Below, piece by piece: positions 1 through 6,466 of a DNA stretch of 11,350 nucleotides (the stretch's first letter is position 1; each line of letters begins with the position of its first letter). This DNA is from JAZDLC01 sp043802345 (GTDB lineage Bacteria > Planctomycetota > B15-G4 > JADJEK01), in the NCBI GenBank assembly GCA_043802345.1, contig JAZDLC010000446.1, positions 1-11,350 of the forward strand. Reading direction: 5' to 3'. Under the pieces are notes generated by a model. The model was not told where the DNA came from and made no database searches. It saw only the letters and a program-made list of their open reading frames with translations. The translations under genes and the position numbers were made by a program.

Positions 1-535
1 GGGTGCCGTCCAGTTCCGCCCGGGACCGGGCGTACACCAGCACCACATCGATCGAGAGCGCCTCCTCCGGCGGGACGGTCACCGCCGGTGGCGCGCCTGC
101 CTCCTCGTCGTCCGTCTCTCCGTCATCCCGGACGGTGACCAGAATCCCGGCGCCCCTTCCTGCTTGCCCGTCCGGGAGTTCCAGGTCGAAGAACTCCGGC
201 TTGCTCGCGCTCCCGAAGCGGAGGGGCAGTTCCTTTGAGCCCAGCTTCGGCGACCGGTTGAGGAGTTCCCCTTCTGGCAACGAGATCTGGAAGAACTCGG
301 GGTTCTCCTCCCGGGAGAACTCCGGCATCAGCTCCGGGTTGAAGTCGAATGCGAGCTGGACTCCCTCCAGCTCGAGCAGCGCCGCCACGGCCTGGGCCTT
401 GGCGAACAGCGCGGCGTCGAACTGGTCCGTGAGAGTCCTCTGGATCCGGTGATGGAACAGCGTGCCGCAACTGATCGCGGCGAGCACCACACCGGCGAGA
501 AGAGAACCCAGCAGCGTGCGCCGGATCGACTTCAA
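1..535 (-). CDS. Sensor histidine kinase, N-terminal part (runs off the left edge)
   Basis: About 178 residues are visible, reading leftward from a TTG at 535-533 in an open frame to the window edge. They begin with a basic stretch (KSIRR), one membrane segment at about residues 8-27, and then a periplasmic-looking region containing DQFDAALFAKAQAVAALLE, the pattern that follows the first membrane helix in QseC/TctE-like two-component kinases. The rest of the visible part is acidic and would be the extracytoplasmic sensor. The HAMP, HisKA and ATPase domains must lie outside the window. TTG is chosen because no in-frame ATG precedes the membrane helix, a GAGGAG ribosome site sits 5 bases upstream, and the TTG overlaps the stop of the regulator gene by 4 bases (TTGA). 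It should phosphorylate the regulator encoded just upstream. The stimulus cannot be read from this part. The kinase identity is partly inferred from the neighbouring regulator. Confidence 0.82.
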   Translation of the reverse strand, partial: MKSIRRTLLGSLLAGVVLAAISCGTLFHHRIQRTLTDQFDAALFAKAQAVAALLELEGVQLAFDFNPELMPEFSREENPEFFQISLPEGELLNRSPKLGSKELPLRFGSASKPEFFDLELPDGQAGRGAGILVTVRDDGETDDEEAGAPPAVTVPPEEALSIDVVLVYARSRAELDGT

Positions 536-1209
536 GGCGGCTCCTCGTCCAGGATATACCCCTTGCCCCAACTGGTATGGATCAGGGGCGATGTTCCTGC
601 GACGGCCAGGCGCGAGCGCAGAGTGGAGACCGCGGACTGCACCACGTTGCTCAGGGGGAATGTGCGCTCATCATACAGGTGGTCCTCGATCTCGATCCTC
701 GAGACGACCTGCCCCTTCTTCGAGGCGAGCAGGAGCAGCAGGGCGTACTCTCGCGGAGTGAGCTGGATTTGCTGCCCCGCGCGAGTCACCCGCCGGCTGG
801 CGGTGTCGATGACAAGGTCGCCGATCTCGAGCGCCGGACTCGCGGTGTCGGAGCGGCGCCGGCCCAGGGCTTCGATCCGGGCGACCAGTTCGTCGAAGGC
901 GAACGGCTTGACGAGATAGTCATCCGCTCCCTGGCTCAACCCGTGAACGCGGTCGTCCACCGTGTCCCTTGCAGTCAGGATCAAGATATAGGTCTTGTCG
1001 CCACCCTCCCGCAGTTCCTTCAGGACCGTCAGACCGTCCTTCTGCGGGAGCATCAGGTCCAGCACGATGACGTCATACGGGTTGTGGCGCGCATATGAGA
1101 GGCCGGAGACACCGTCCAGGGCGATGTCCACCGCATGGCCGAGCTTGCGCAGTCCGGAGCGCAGCGATTCGGTCAGGCGCTCCGAGTCCTCGATCAGCAG
1201 GATGCGCAT
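532..1209 (-). CDS. OmpR/PhoB-family response regulator
   Basis: 225 residues, normal length for the family. The receiver domain (residues 1-115) has the acidic pair E7-D8, phospho-acceptor D51 in VLDLMLP, T79 and K101 in the VKPF motif. The winged-helix DNA-binding domain (about 125-222) shows LTPREYALLLLLASKKGQVVS, SNVVQSAVSTLRSRL and a terminal GKGYIL, as in OmpR/PhoB proteins. The protein acts in the cytoplasm as a phosphorylation-controlled transcription factor. The ATG at 1209-1207 has a GGAAGG ribosome site 6 bases upstream (complement of 1216-1221). The sensor kinase gene follows with a 4-base overlap, so the two form a classical two-component operon. It is transcribed divergently from the hybrid kinase at 1398, so it could regulate the shared intergenic region; that is inference. 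Target genes are unknown. Confidence 0.95.
   Translation of the reverse strand: MRILLIEDSERLTESLRSGLRKLGHAVDIALDGVSGLSYARHNPYDVIVLDLMLPQKDGLTVLKELREGGDKTYILILTARDTVDDRVHGLSQGADDYLVKPFAFDELVARIEALGRRRSDTASPALEIGDLVIDTASRRVTRAGQQIQLTPREYALLLLLASKKGQVVSRIEIEDHLYDERTFPLSNVVQSAVSTLRSRLAVAGTSPLIHTSWGKGYILDEEPP
533..546 (-). promoter_or_regulatory. Ribosome binding site and TTG start of the sensor kinase
   Basis: On the minus strand GAGGAG (546-541) is followed after 5 bases by TTG (535-533), which shares bases with the TGA stop of the regulator (534-532). This decides the otherwise ambiguous start of the kinase. The GAGGAG lies within the end of the regulator gene, as expected for translational coupling. 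Confidence 0.65.
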
Positions 1210-1397
1210 CTTGAGCCTTCCGGGTCGTGGTCAAAAAGCACCCAAATGGTACTCCGGCAAGCGTTTCCAGGTCTTACGGAATCCTTATCCAGCCGCGCCG
1301 ACCGGGCCAGGCTCTGGGCGGTCCGCGAGGCCGCATGCGCGAACTTGGGCGGATCCCGGGCTTCTTCCAACCGGGCGGATGCTCTAGCATCGAGCCC
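1210..1397. promoter_or_regulatory. Divergent intergenic region between the two signalling modules
   Basis: These 188 bases separate the regulator (minus) from the hybrid kinase (plus) and must hold promoters for both. A TACCAT on the minus strand (complement of 1246-1251) fits a minus-10 box for the regulator with a leader of about 30 bases, but no good minus-35 box accompanies it. On the plus side a TAGCAT at 1385-1390 is the best minus-10 candidate. The plus-strand reading frame stays open back to 1227. That extension is rejected because the residues before 1398 are Arg/Gly/Pro-rich without domain character. Confidence 0.5.
1347..1380 (+). repeat. Short direct repeat GGGCGGAT upstream of the hybrid kinase
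   Basis: GGGCGGAT occurs at 1347-1354 and 1373-1380, both followed by one variable base and a C. A partial copy, GGGCGGT, starts at 1316. The second copy ends 4 bases before the TAGCAT box, a suitable place for a regulator site. Repeats this short arise easily in GC-rich DNA, so an operator role is speculative. Confidence 0.25.
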
Positions 1398-1398
1398 A
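1385..1398 (+). promoter_or_regulatory. Possible leaderless promoter (TAnnnT minus-10) of the hybrid kinase operon
   Basis: TAGCAT at 1385-1390 is followed by 7 bases and then the ATG at 1398. No Shine-Dalgarno sequence precedes this ATG, unlike most other genes in the window. A TAnnnT box about 7 bases before the start codon is the arrangement known from leaderless transcripts in several phyla. No convincing minus-35 box is present (TTCTTC at the expected place). Confidence 0.35.
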
Positions 1399-3524
1399 TG
1401 GCGGACGACCGGGACAGTCAAGGGCGAGCCAAGTCCATCGAGCAGGCTCTGAGAGAGAGCGAGCACCGCTTTCGCATCCTGGCGGAAAATATCCCCGGGC
1501 TGGTCTACCTGTGCGAGGGGGACGAGCGGTTCTCCATGATCTACATCAACGCGCGGGCGGAGGAGTTGACCGGCTACCCGAGGGAGGACTTCCTGGATTC
1601 GCGGGTCTCTCTCACGGAGCTGACCCATCCGGAAGACAAGGAGCATGTGGTCAGGTCGATCGAGCAGGCCCTGGCGAGCCGGGAGCGGTTTCATGTCGAG
1701 TATCGCGCCCGCCACCGGTCGGGAAAGTGGCGCTGGTTCTCCGAGGAAGGAGTGGGCGTCTTCCGGGACGGCCAGATGCTCTACCTCGAAGGGTATGTGC
1801 GGGACATCACGCACGAGCGGAGGGCGGTGGAGGAACGCCAGGAACGGATCCGGCTCAACGCCTTCGCGGAGCATGTGAGTCTCGCGGTGCCAAGCTCGGG
1901 GCATCTGCGCGAGGGGCTCCAGAAGTGCGCGGAGGAAATGGTGTACCACCTGGATGCGGCTCTGGCGCGGATCTGGACGCTGAACGTTCGGGACCAGGTC
2001 CTGGAGTTGCAGGCCAGTGCGGGTCTCTACACGCACATCGACGGTGGCCACTCCCGTGTGCCGCTGGGTGTCTACAAGGTTGGGAAGATCGCCAGGGAGC
2101 GGAAGCCGCAGCAGAGCAATACGGTGATTGGAGATTCCGGGGTTCACGATCAGGAGTGGGCGGCCAGGGAGGGCCTGGTCTCCTTCGCCGGCTATCCGCT
2201 GGTGGTCGAGGACGAACTGCTGGGTGTGCTCGCGCTCTTCGCCCGCCACCCGCTTTCCGAACCGGCTTCAAAGGCGTTGAGCGTGGCCGCGGACGGCGTC
2301 GCCCTCGGAATCGCGCACAAGCGGGCCGAGCAGGCCCGGCGCGAGATGGAACTGAGACTGCTGCATTCGCAGAAGCTGGAGAGCCTCGGGGTGCTGGCCG
2401 GAGGCATCGCCCACGACTTCAATAATCTCCTGGTGGGCATCCTCGGCAATACCGGCCTGGCCCTGGCTGACCTGGACGGCTCCGCACCGATTCGTCCGCT
2501 GCTGGTGGGGGTTGAACGGGCCGCGCAACGCGCGGCCGACCTGGCGCGGCAAATGCTGGCCTACTCCGGAAAGGGCCAGTTCGTGATCGAGGCGATCTCG
2601 CTCAACGCGTTGGTGTCGGAGATGGGCGATCTGTCGGCGACCTCCAGATCGAAGCAGGCGGTTCTCCGGTACGAGTTGGGAGAGAATCTGCCCCCGATCG
2701 AGGGGGACGCCACGCAGATCCGGCAGGTGATCAAGAACCTGATCACCAACGCCTCCGACGCCATCGGCGAGGCCGAGGGCGTGATCACCATCTCCACCGG
2801 AGCGCTGGTGACGGATCAGGAATCGTTCTCTCCCGCCTATCCCGCCGAACGGGTCCCGCATGGGGTTCTGGTCTACCTGGAGGTTGCGGACTCGGGCTGC
2901 GGCATGGACGAGGCGACCCAACTGAGAGTCTTCGATCCGTTCTACTCCACCAAGGTCAGTGGGCGCGGCCTGGGGCTGGCGGCGGTGATCGGCATTGTTC
3001 GGGGTCATGGAGGGGCGATCCAGATTCGCAGTGAACCGGGCAAGGGATCATCCTTCCGGGTGCTGTTTCCTTCCGGAGACCGTACGCCCGAGTCCTCCCG
3101 GCGCGAGCCGGACCGGAGGGCGGACGAATGGAGGGCCAGCGGGACGGTGCTGGTGGTCGATGACGAGCAGCTCGTTCGTGAAGTCGCGAGCGCGTGCCTT
3201 TCGCGCGCCGGCTTCGACGTGCTGGAGGCCGCGGACGGCTGGGAGGCGGTGAAGCTGTTCAAGGAGCGCGGAGAGGAGATTCGTCTCGTACTGCTGGACA
3301 TGACCATGCCGAAGCTCGACGGGAGGCGGACGTTCCAGGAGCTGCGCCGCATCCGGGATGACGTGGCGGTGGTGCTGACCAGCGGGCACAACGAACAGGA
3401 CGCCATCAACCGCTTCTCGTGTCGTGGGCTCAAGGGTTTCCTGCAGAAGCCGTACCGGCACAAGGAGCTCCTGGATCTGGTCTGCGGGATTCTGAGCGAA
3501 CCGTCCGGGGGATCGGGTTCATGA
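1398..3524 (+). CDS. Soluble PAS-GAF hybrid histidine kinase with C-terminal receiver
   Basis: 708 residues from the chosen ATG. Domains in order: PAS with PAC motif (about 17-140, ending GYVRDITHERR), GAF (about 150-310), a dimerisation/phosphotransfer helix with LAGGIAHDFNNLL in which H339 is the phospho-acceptor, an ATPase domain with N-box NLITNASDA (about 448-456), G1 box DSGCGM and G2 box GRGLGLAAV (about 523-531), then a receiver (about 580-700) with DD, acceptor D634 in LLDMTMP and K684 in QKPY. There is no membrane segment or signal peptide, so it should sense a cytoplasmic signal through PAS/GAF. There is no DNA-binding output domain; the phosphate must pass to a phosphotransfer protein or the receiver must control the kinase itself. 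The start at 1398 lies just before the coiled helix leading into PAS and lacks a Shine-Dalgarno site. The stop overlaps the start of the DUF2157 gene (ATGA), placing the kinase first in a three-gene operon. The ligand is unknown. Confidence 0.93.
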   Translation: MADDRDSQGRAKSIEQALRESEHRFRILAENIPGLVYLCEGDERFSMIYINARAEELTGYPREDFLDSRVSLTELTHPEDKEHVVRSIEQALASRERFHVEYRARHRSGKWRWFSEEGVGVFRDGQMLYLEGYVRDITHERRAVEERQERIRLNAFAEHVSLAVPSSGHLREGLQKCAEEMVYHLDAALARIWTLNVRDQVLELQASAGLYTHIDGGHSRVPLGVYKVGKIARERKPQQSNTVIGDSGVHDQEWAAREGLVSFAGYPLVVEDELLGVLALFARHPLSEPASKALSVAADGVALGIAHKRAEQARREMELRLLHSQKLESLGVLAGGIAHDFNNLLVGILGNTGLALADLDGSAPIRPLLVGVERAAQRAADLARQMLAYSGKGQFVIEAISLNALVSEMGDLSATSRSKQAVLRYELGENLPPIEGDATQIRQVIKNLITNASDAIGEAEGVITISTGALVTDQESFSPAYPAERVPHGVLVYLEVADSGCGMDEATQLRVFDPFYSTKVSGRGLGLAAVIGIVRGHGGAIQIRSEPGKGSSFRVLFPSGDRTPESSRREPDRRADEWRASGTVLVVDDEQLVREVASACLSRAGFDVLEAADGWEAVKLFKERGEEIRLVLLDMTMPKLDGRRTFQELRRIRDDVAVVLTSGHNEQDAINRFSCRGLKGFLQKPYRHKELLDLVCGILSEPSGGSGS

Positions 3525-4708
3525 GCCGGGGACGGCTCAACCAGGTTCTGGGCGAACTGGAGCAAGAAGGCACGCTCGAACCGGATCAGCGGCAGATCGT
3601 GGGCCGGCGCCTGGAAGAGGCGCTCTACCCGCGCCACGATCCCTCAGGCGGTCTCGTGCGAGTGATCTCCATCCTGGGCGTGATCCTGATCAGCGCGGGG
3701 GTCCACTACTTCGTCGCCTCGAACTGGGAACAGCTCGGCAAGCTGTTCAAGCTGTTGTTGCTGTTCGGCGTCGTTCTGGCGAGCCACTCCTTCGGCTTCA
3801 GGCTGGGCCTGCGCCCAGGGCGCTACCCGAAGACGGGGACGGCACTCACCGCCCTCGGCGTGCTCACGTTCGGCCTCGCCATCATCCTGATTGCGCAGAT
3901 CTACCACCTCCATTCCGATCACCCGCATTTCATGCTGGCCTGGTGGGTGCTGGGCCTGCCGTTCGCCTTCATGATCCGCTCGCGGTTCATCCTCTTGCTG
4001 CTGATCCTCCTGTGCTGCGGCTGGGCGGTCTGGCAAACCGGTTCCTGGCTGGAATCGAGGAACGTCGGCGACGACGCCAACACCGGAGCGGCGTTCAGCC
4101 TCCTGGGCCTCTCAGCGGCGGCGCTGTTCAGGGTGTTGGCCGGTCTGGCCAGGGAGTCCCGCCACCATCTCTTCGAGACGCCGCTGCGTCTCTTCGTTGT
4201 GCCCGCGGCTTTCGCCGGAGTGTACGCGCTCTCATTCCGGGAAGCGTTCCTGCCGGAAGACGCGCCCGGCGTCGGAACGTTCGCCTTCTATCCCGCCGCG
4301 ATCCTGCTGCTGGCGATGCTGGCTGCCTCTGGCTTCCTGCTGCGCCGGCGCGAGACGCGGTCCGACTTCCTGGATGCCTGCGGATACGGACTGACGGCGG
4401 CCGTGCTGGGAGCGAGCGCCTACTTCTGGCCCGCCGGCACCTTCGTGCTGGCAAACGTGCTGCTGTTCCTCGGGTTGATGGCTCTTGTCGCCCGGGGCGT
4501 TCAGCGTGGCCTGCCGCTGTTGATCAACTTCGGCATCGCCGGCTTCCTGGCTCTGATCATGACGCGATACTTCGAGTATCTCGCCGACCACCTGGACAAC
4601 GCGGTGCTCGCCTTCATCGTTCCGGGCATTCTCCTGCTGTTTCTGGGGCTCTTCCTCGAGCGGCGTCGCCGGGCCTTCCTTGCCCGGGCGGGGGAGTCGT
4701 CGCGATGA
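3521..4708 (+). CDS. DUF2157-family multi-pass membrane protein
   Basis: 395 residues. A soluble, charged N-terminal part (1-42; RLNQVLGELEQEGTLEPDQ) precedes roughly 11-12 predicted membrane segments between residue 46 and 380. The first carries the family pattern LGVILISAGVHYFVASNWEQL, and LIAQIYHLHSDHP followed by a WW-LG-PFA stretch (about 123-151) is also typical of DUF2157 proteins. Function is not known for the family; transport, a channel or an envelope sensor are all possible. The ATG at 3521 overlaps the kinase stop by 4 bases, with GGGGGA 8 bases upstream. The next gene overlaps it in the same way. DUF2157 proteins are commonly paired with a GDYXXLXY protein, as here. The unusual element is the hybrid kinase in front, suggesting the membrane pair is controlled by, or feeds, that kinase (inference). 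Confidence 0.85.
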   Translation: MSRGRLNQVLGELEQEGTLEPDQRQIVGRRLEEALYPRHDPSGGLVRVISILGVILISAGVHYFVASNWEQLGKLFKLLLLFGVVLASHSFGFRLGLRPGRYPKTGTALTALGVLTFGLAIILIAQIYHLHSDHPHFMLAWWVLGLPFAFMIRSRFILLLLILLCCGWAVWQTGSWLESRNVGDDANTGAAFSLLGLSAAALFRVLAGLARESRHHLFETPLRLFVVPAAFAGVYALSFREAFLPEDAPGVGTFAFYPAAILLLAMLAASGFLLRRRETRSDFLDACGYGLTAAVLGASAYFWPAGTFVLANVLLFLGLMALVARGVQRGLPLLINFGIAGFLALIMTRYFEYLADHLDNAVLAFIVPGILLLFLGLFLERRRRAFLARAGESSR

Positions 4709-5232
4709 AACTCGGAGTGAAGTACCTGCTGGCCGTTGCCGCGCAGATCGCCGTGCTGCTATTCCTGGTCGTGCAGTCGGAGTGGGCGCTCCGCCACGGT
4801 CAGCGAGTTCTGCTGGAGGTCGTGTCCCACGAGGACCTGCATCCCTTGACCGGGAGGGCGCGAGAGCTGCACGTGGCGGTCGCGGAGCTCGACAAGGATC
4901 TCCAGCACGACCCCGACTGGGAACCGACGCCCCGGGAGGCGGTGTACGTCCTGCTCCGGGAAGGACCGGGCGGGCACTTTCCCGCGGGGTACACGAATCG
5001 GCGGCCCGCCGGCGGGCTGTTCCTCAGGGGCCGCATCACGAGCGTCACACCGGAGCGGATCACGGTGGATTACGGCTTGGACCGGTTCTACGTGCCGTCC
5101 GCGGCGACCGGCGACTTTCCCGACTGCAAGCTCGCGGTCCGCGTGACCGCCGACGGCACGGCGCTCATCGAGGACCTGCTCGTGGACGGCCAGCCGTACG
5201 CCGACTGGAAACGCCCGGGGCGAATCCGCTGA
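4705..5232 (+). CDS. GDYXXLXY-family membrane-anchored protein with degenerate motif
   Basis: 175 residues: an N-terminal membrane anchor (about 7-24) and an extracytoplasmic domain. The family framework is clear: SEWALRHGQRVLLEV after the anchor (25-39), AVYVLL (79-84), GLFLRGRI (104-111), VDYGLDRFYVP (121-131) and a final IEDLLVDGQPY (155-165). Where most members have the motif GDYxxLxY, this protein reads GRARELHV (50-57), keeping only the Gly and Leu. Either the motif is not essential or this protein has changed role. ATG 4705 overlaps the DUF2157 stop (ATGA) and has GGGGGAG 8 bases upstream. It probably forms a complex with the DUF2157 protein; this is inferred from the recurrent pairing and overlap. 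Biochemical function is unknown. It is the last gene of the operon, with a 210-base gap after it. Confidence 0.8.
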   Translation: MKLGVKYLLAVAAQIAVLLFLVVQSEWALRHGQRVLLEVVSHEDLHPLTGRARELHVAVAELDKDLQHDPDWEPTPREAVYVLLREGPGGHFPAGYTNRRPAGGLFLRGRITSVTPERITVDYGLDRFYVPSAATGDFPDCKLAVRVTADGTALIEDLLVDGQPYADWKRPGRIR

Positions 5233-5239
5233 CTCCTCA

Positions 5240-5270
5240 CGATGCCTGACGGGAACATTGATACGCATCG
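5240..5270. repeat. Inverted repeat CGATGC-N19-GCATCG
   Basis: A perfect 6-base inverted repeat (5240-5245 and 5265-5270) starts 8 bases after the stop of the GDYXXLXY gene. There is no T-rich tract downstream, so it is a poor intrinsic terminator. It could be an operator upstream of the importer operon or a chance match. TTGATA (5258-5263), a fair minus-35 box, lies inside it, but no minus-10 box is found at normal spacing. Confidence 0.2.
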
Positions 5271-5292
5271 GTAACGGAGTTCTGTAGGTTCA

Positions 5293-5420
5293 TGCCACGA
5301 GAGGGGCCGCAGCCGGCGTGGGCCGCGGCACGCTCTTTGCGGTCTACTGCCAGTGCCCGTGCCCGGGCTGGCATCCCCCTGTTGTGGGTGGGGATCGGTG
5401 TGCGGGCAAGCCAGACACCT
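5293..5420 (+). promoter_or_regulatory. Putative structured leader of the importer operon
   Basis: This stretch of the 210-base gap before the solute-binding protein holds several potential hairpins. GCCGC 5306-5310 pairs with GCGGC 5325-5329, or alternatively GCGTG 5316-5320 with CACGC 5329-5333. TGCCA 5348-5352 pairs with TGGCA 5369-5373, and inside it GCCC 5355-5358 with GGGC 5365-5368. TCCCC 5374-5378 pairs with GGGGA 5390-5394, and GGTGT 5397-5401 with ACACC 5415-5419. The last three helices follow one another almost without spacer. A strong ribosome site, GGGAGG (5431-5436), comes next, 6 bases before the ATG. GC-rich DNA forms such stems easily, so a cis-acting RNA is only a possibility. 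It does not match a riboswitch class that I can name. Confidence 0.3.
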
Positions 5421-5442
5421 TCACTGCCCCGGGAGGTTCCCC

Positions 5443-6453
5443 ATGAGATGTGTATTCGCCCTCGGACTCCTTGCCGTTCTTCTGACCGCTGGTTGTGGGC
5501 GGGACCCGGATGTCACGCTCTATGTTGCCCTGGACCAGGAGCACAGCGAGGCGATGATCAAGCGCTTCGAAAAGGAGTCCGGCCTCAGAGTGCACTGCCG
5601 CTTCGATACCGAGGCGTCCAAGACCGTGGGGCTGGTGAGCAACATCATCGAGGAGGCGGCCCGGCCGCGCTGCGATGTATTCTGGAACAACGAGATCGCC
5701 CACACCGTCCGGCTGGCCCAGAAGGGGCTGCTGACGCCGTATGACTCCCCTTCCGCCGCCGCGATCCCGGCGCAGTACAAGGACGCCGGGCACCAGTGGA
5801 CCGGCTTTGCGGCGCGGGCCCGGATCTTCATCGTCAACAAGGACCTGATCCCGAATCCGGAAGACTATCCGAAGCGTCTCTTCGACCTGCTCGATCCGAA
5901 GTGGCAGGGGAAGTGCGCCGTGGCGCGGCCAAAGACCGGAACCACGCTGACCCATTTCACCACCTTGCGGTTCGTCCTGGGAGAGAAGCGGTTCCAGGAG
6001 TTCATCGACGGACTGTTCGAGAACCAGGTGGTCCTGCTGCAGAGCAACGGCGCCACCATGCGCCAGGTTGCTTCAGGGGAACTGGCTTTCGCCCTGACCG
6101 ACACGGACGACTATCACGTCGCGCTGCAGAAGGGGCATCCCGTGGCGGCCGTCTTCCCGGACCAGGAAGAGGGCGGGATGGGAACGATGCTGATTCCGAA
6201 TTCCGTGGCGATCGTGCGGGACGGTCCGCACCCGGACGCGGCCCGCAAGCTGGTTGACTGGATCCTCTCCGAGGAGACGGAGGCGGCCCTGGCCGCGGCG
6301 AAGTCGGCGCAGATCCCGTTGCGCGCCGGCGTGAAGGGCCCGGCGGAACCGTCGATCCTGAAGATGGGCGAGTTCAAGGCGATGAGCTGGGATCCGGACA
6401 TCACCGCCAAGAATCTCGAGAAGATGGCCGCGGAGTTTGCAAAGCGGTTCTAG
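5443..6453 (+). CDS. ABC importer solute-binding lipoprotein (ferric-iron-type family 1)
   Basis: 336 residues. A signal peptide ends in the lipobox LTAGC with C18 as lipidated residue, so the protein is tethered outside the inner membrane. The mature part follows the FbpA/AfuA-like family-1 fold: LYVALDQEHSEAM (26-38), DTEASKTVGLV (55-65), CDVFWNNE (77-84), WTGFAARARIFIVN (119-132), LLDPKWQGK (149-157), a Gly-Thr-Thr turn (166-168), and PNSVAIV near the C-terminus. Ferric-binding proteins hold iron with a Tyr-Tyr pair. At the matching place this protein has TDTDDYH (219-225), so the specificity is uncertain: iron bound differently, another metal, or an organic anion. ATG 5443 is preferred over upstream starts because it has GGGAGG 6 bases before it and gives a complete signal peptide. 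It heads the operon and is followed, after 13 bases, by the permease. Confidence 0.9.
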   Translation: MRCVFALGLLAVLLTAGCGRDPDVTLYVALDQEHSEAMIKRFEKESGLRVHCRFDTEASKTVGLVSNIIEEAARPRCDVFWNNEIAHTVRLAQKGLLTPYDSPSAAAIPAQYKDAGHQWTGFAARARIFIVNKDLIPNPEDYPKRLFDLLDPKWQGKCAVARPKTGTTLTHFTTLRFVLGEKRFQEFIDGLFENQVVLLQSNGATMRQVASGELAFALTDTDDYHVALQKGHPVAAVFPDQEEGGMGTMLIPNSVAIVRDGPHPDAARKLVDWILSEETEAALAAAKSAQIPLRAGVKGPAEPSILKMGEFKAMSWDPDITAKNLEKMAAEFAKRF

Positions 6454-6466
6454 AAGCCCTGGCGGA

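Noticed and set aside
1227..1397. N-terminal extension of the hybrid kinase to an upstream start
   Set aside because: The added 57 residues look like translated intergenic DNA, and the ATG at 1398 sits just before the helix leading into PAS.
1194..2249. Minus-strand open frame (351 codons) overlapping the regulator start and the PAS-GAF region
   Set aside because: It overlaps two convincing genes in other frames and shows no recognisable domain.
5256..5274. Fur box upstream of the importer
   Set aside because: TTGATACGCATC has only a few matches to the Fur consensus and lacks its repeated hexamers.
5281..5420. Cobalamin or TPP riboswitch in the importer leader
   Set aside because: Only a loose match to the 3' box of cobalamin riboswitches is present. 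The other conserved cores of both classes are missing, and the downstream gene is not a vitamin transporter of known type.
5292..5744. Plus-strand open frame starting in the gap and running into the binding protein gene
   Set aside because: It overlaps the binding protein in another frame, has Arg/Gly/Pro-rich composition, and no ribosome site or domain.
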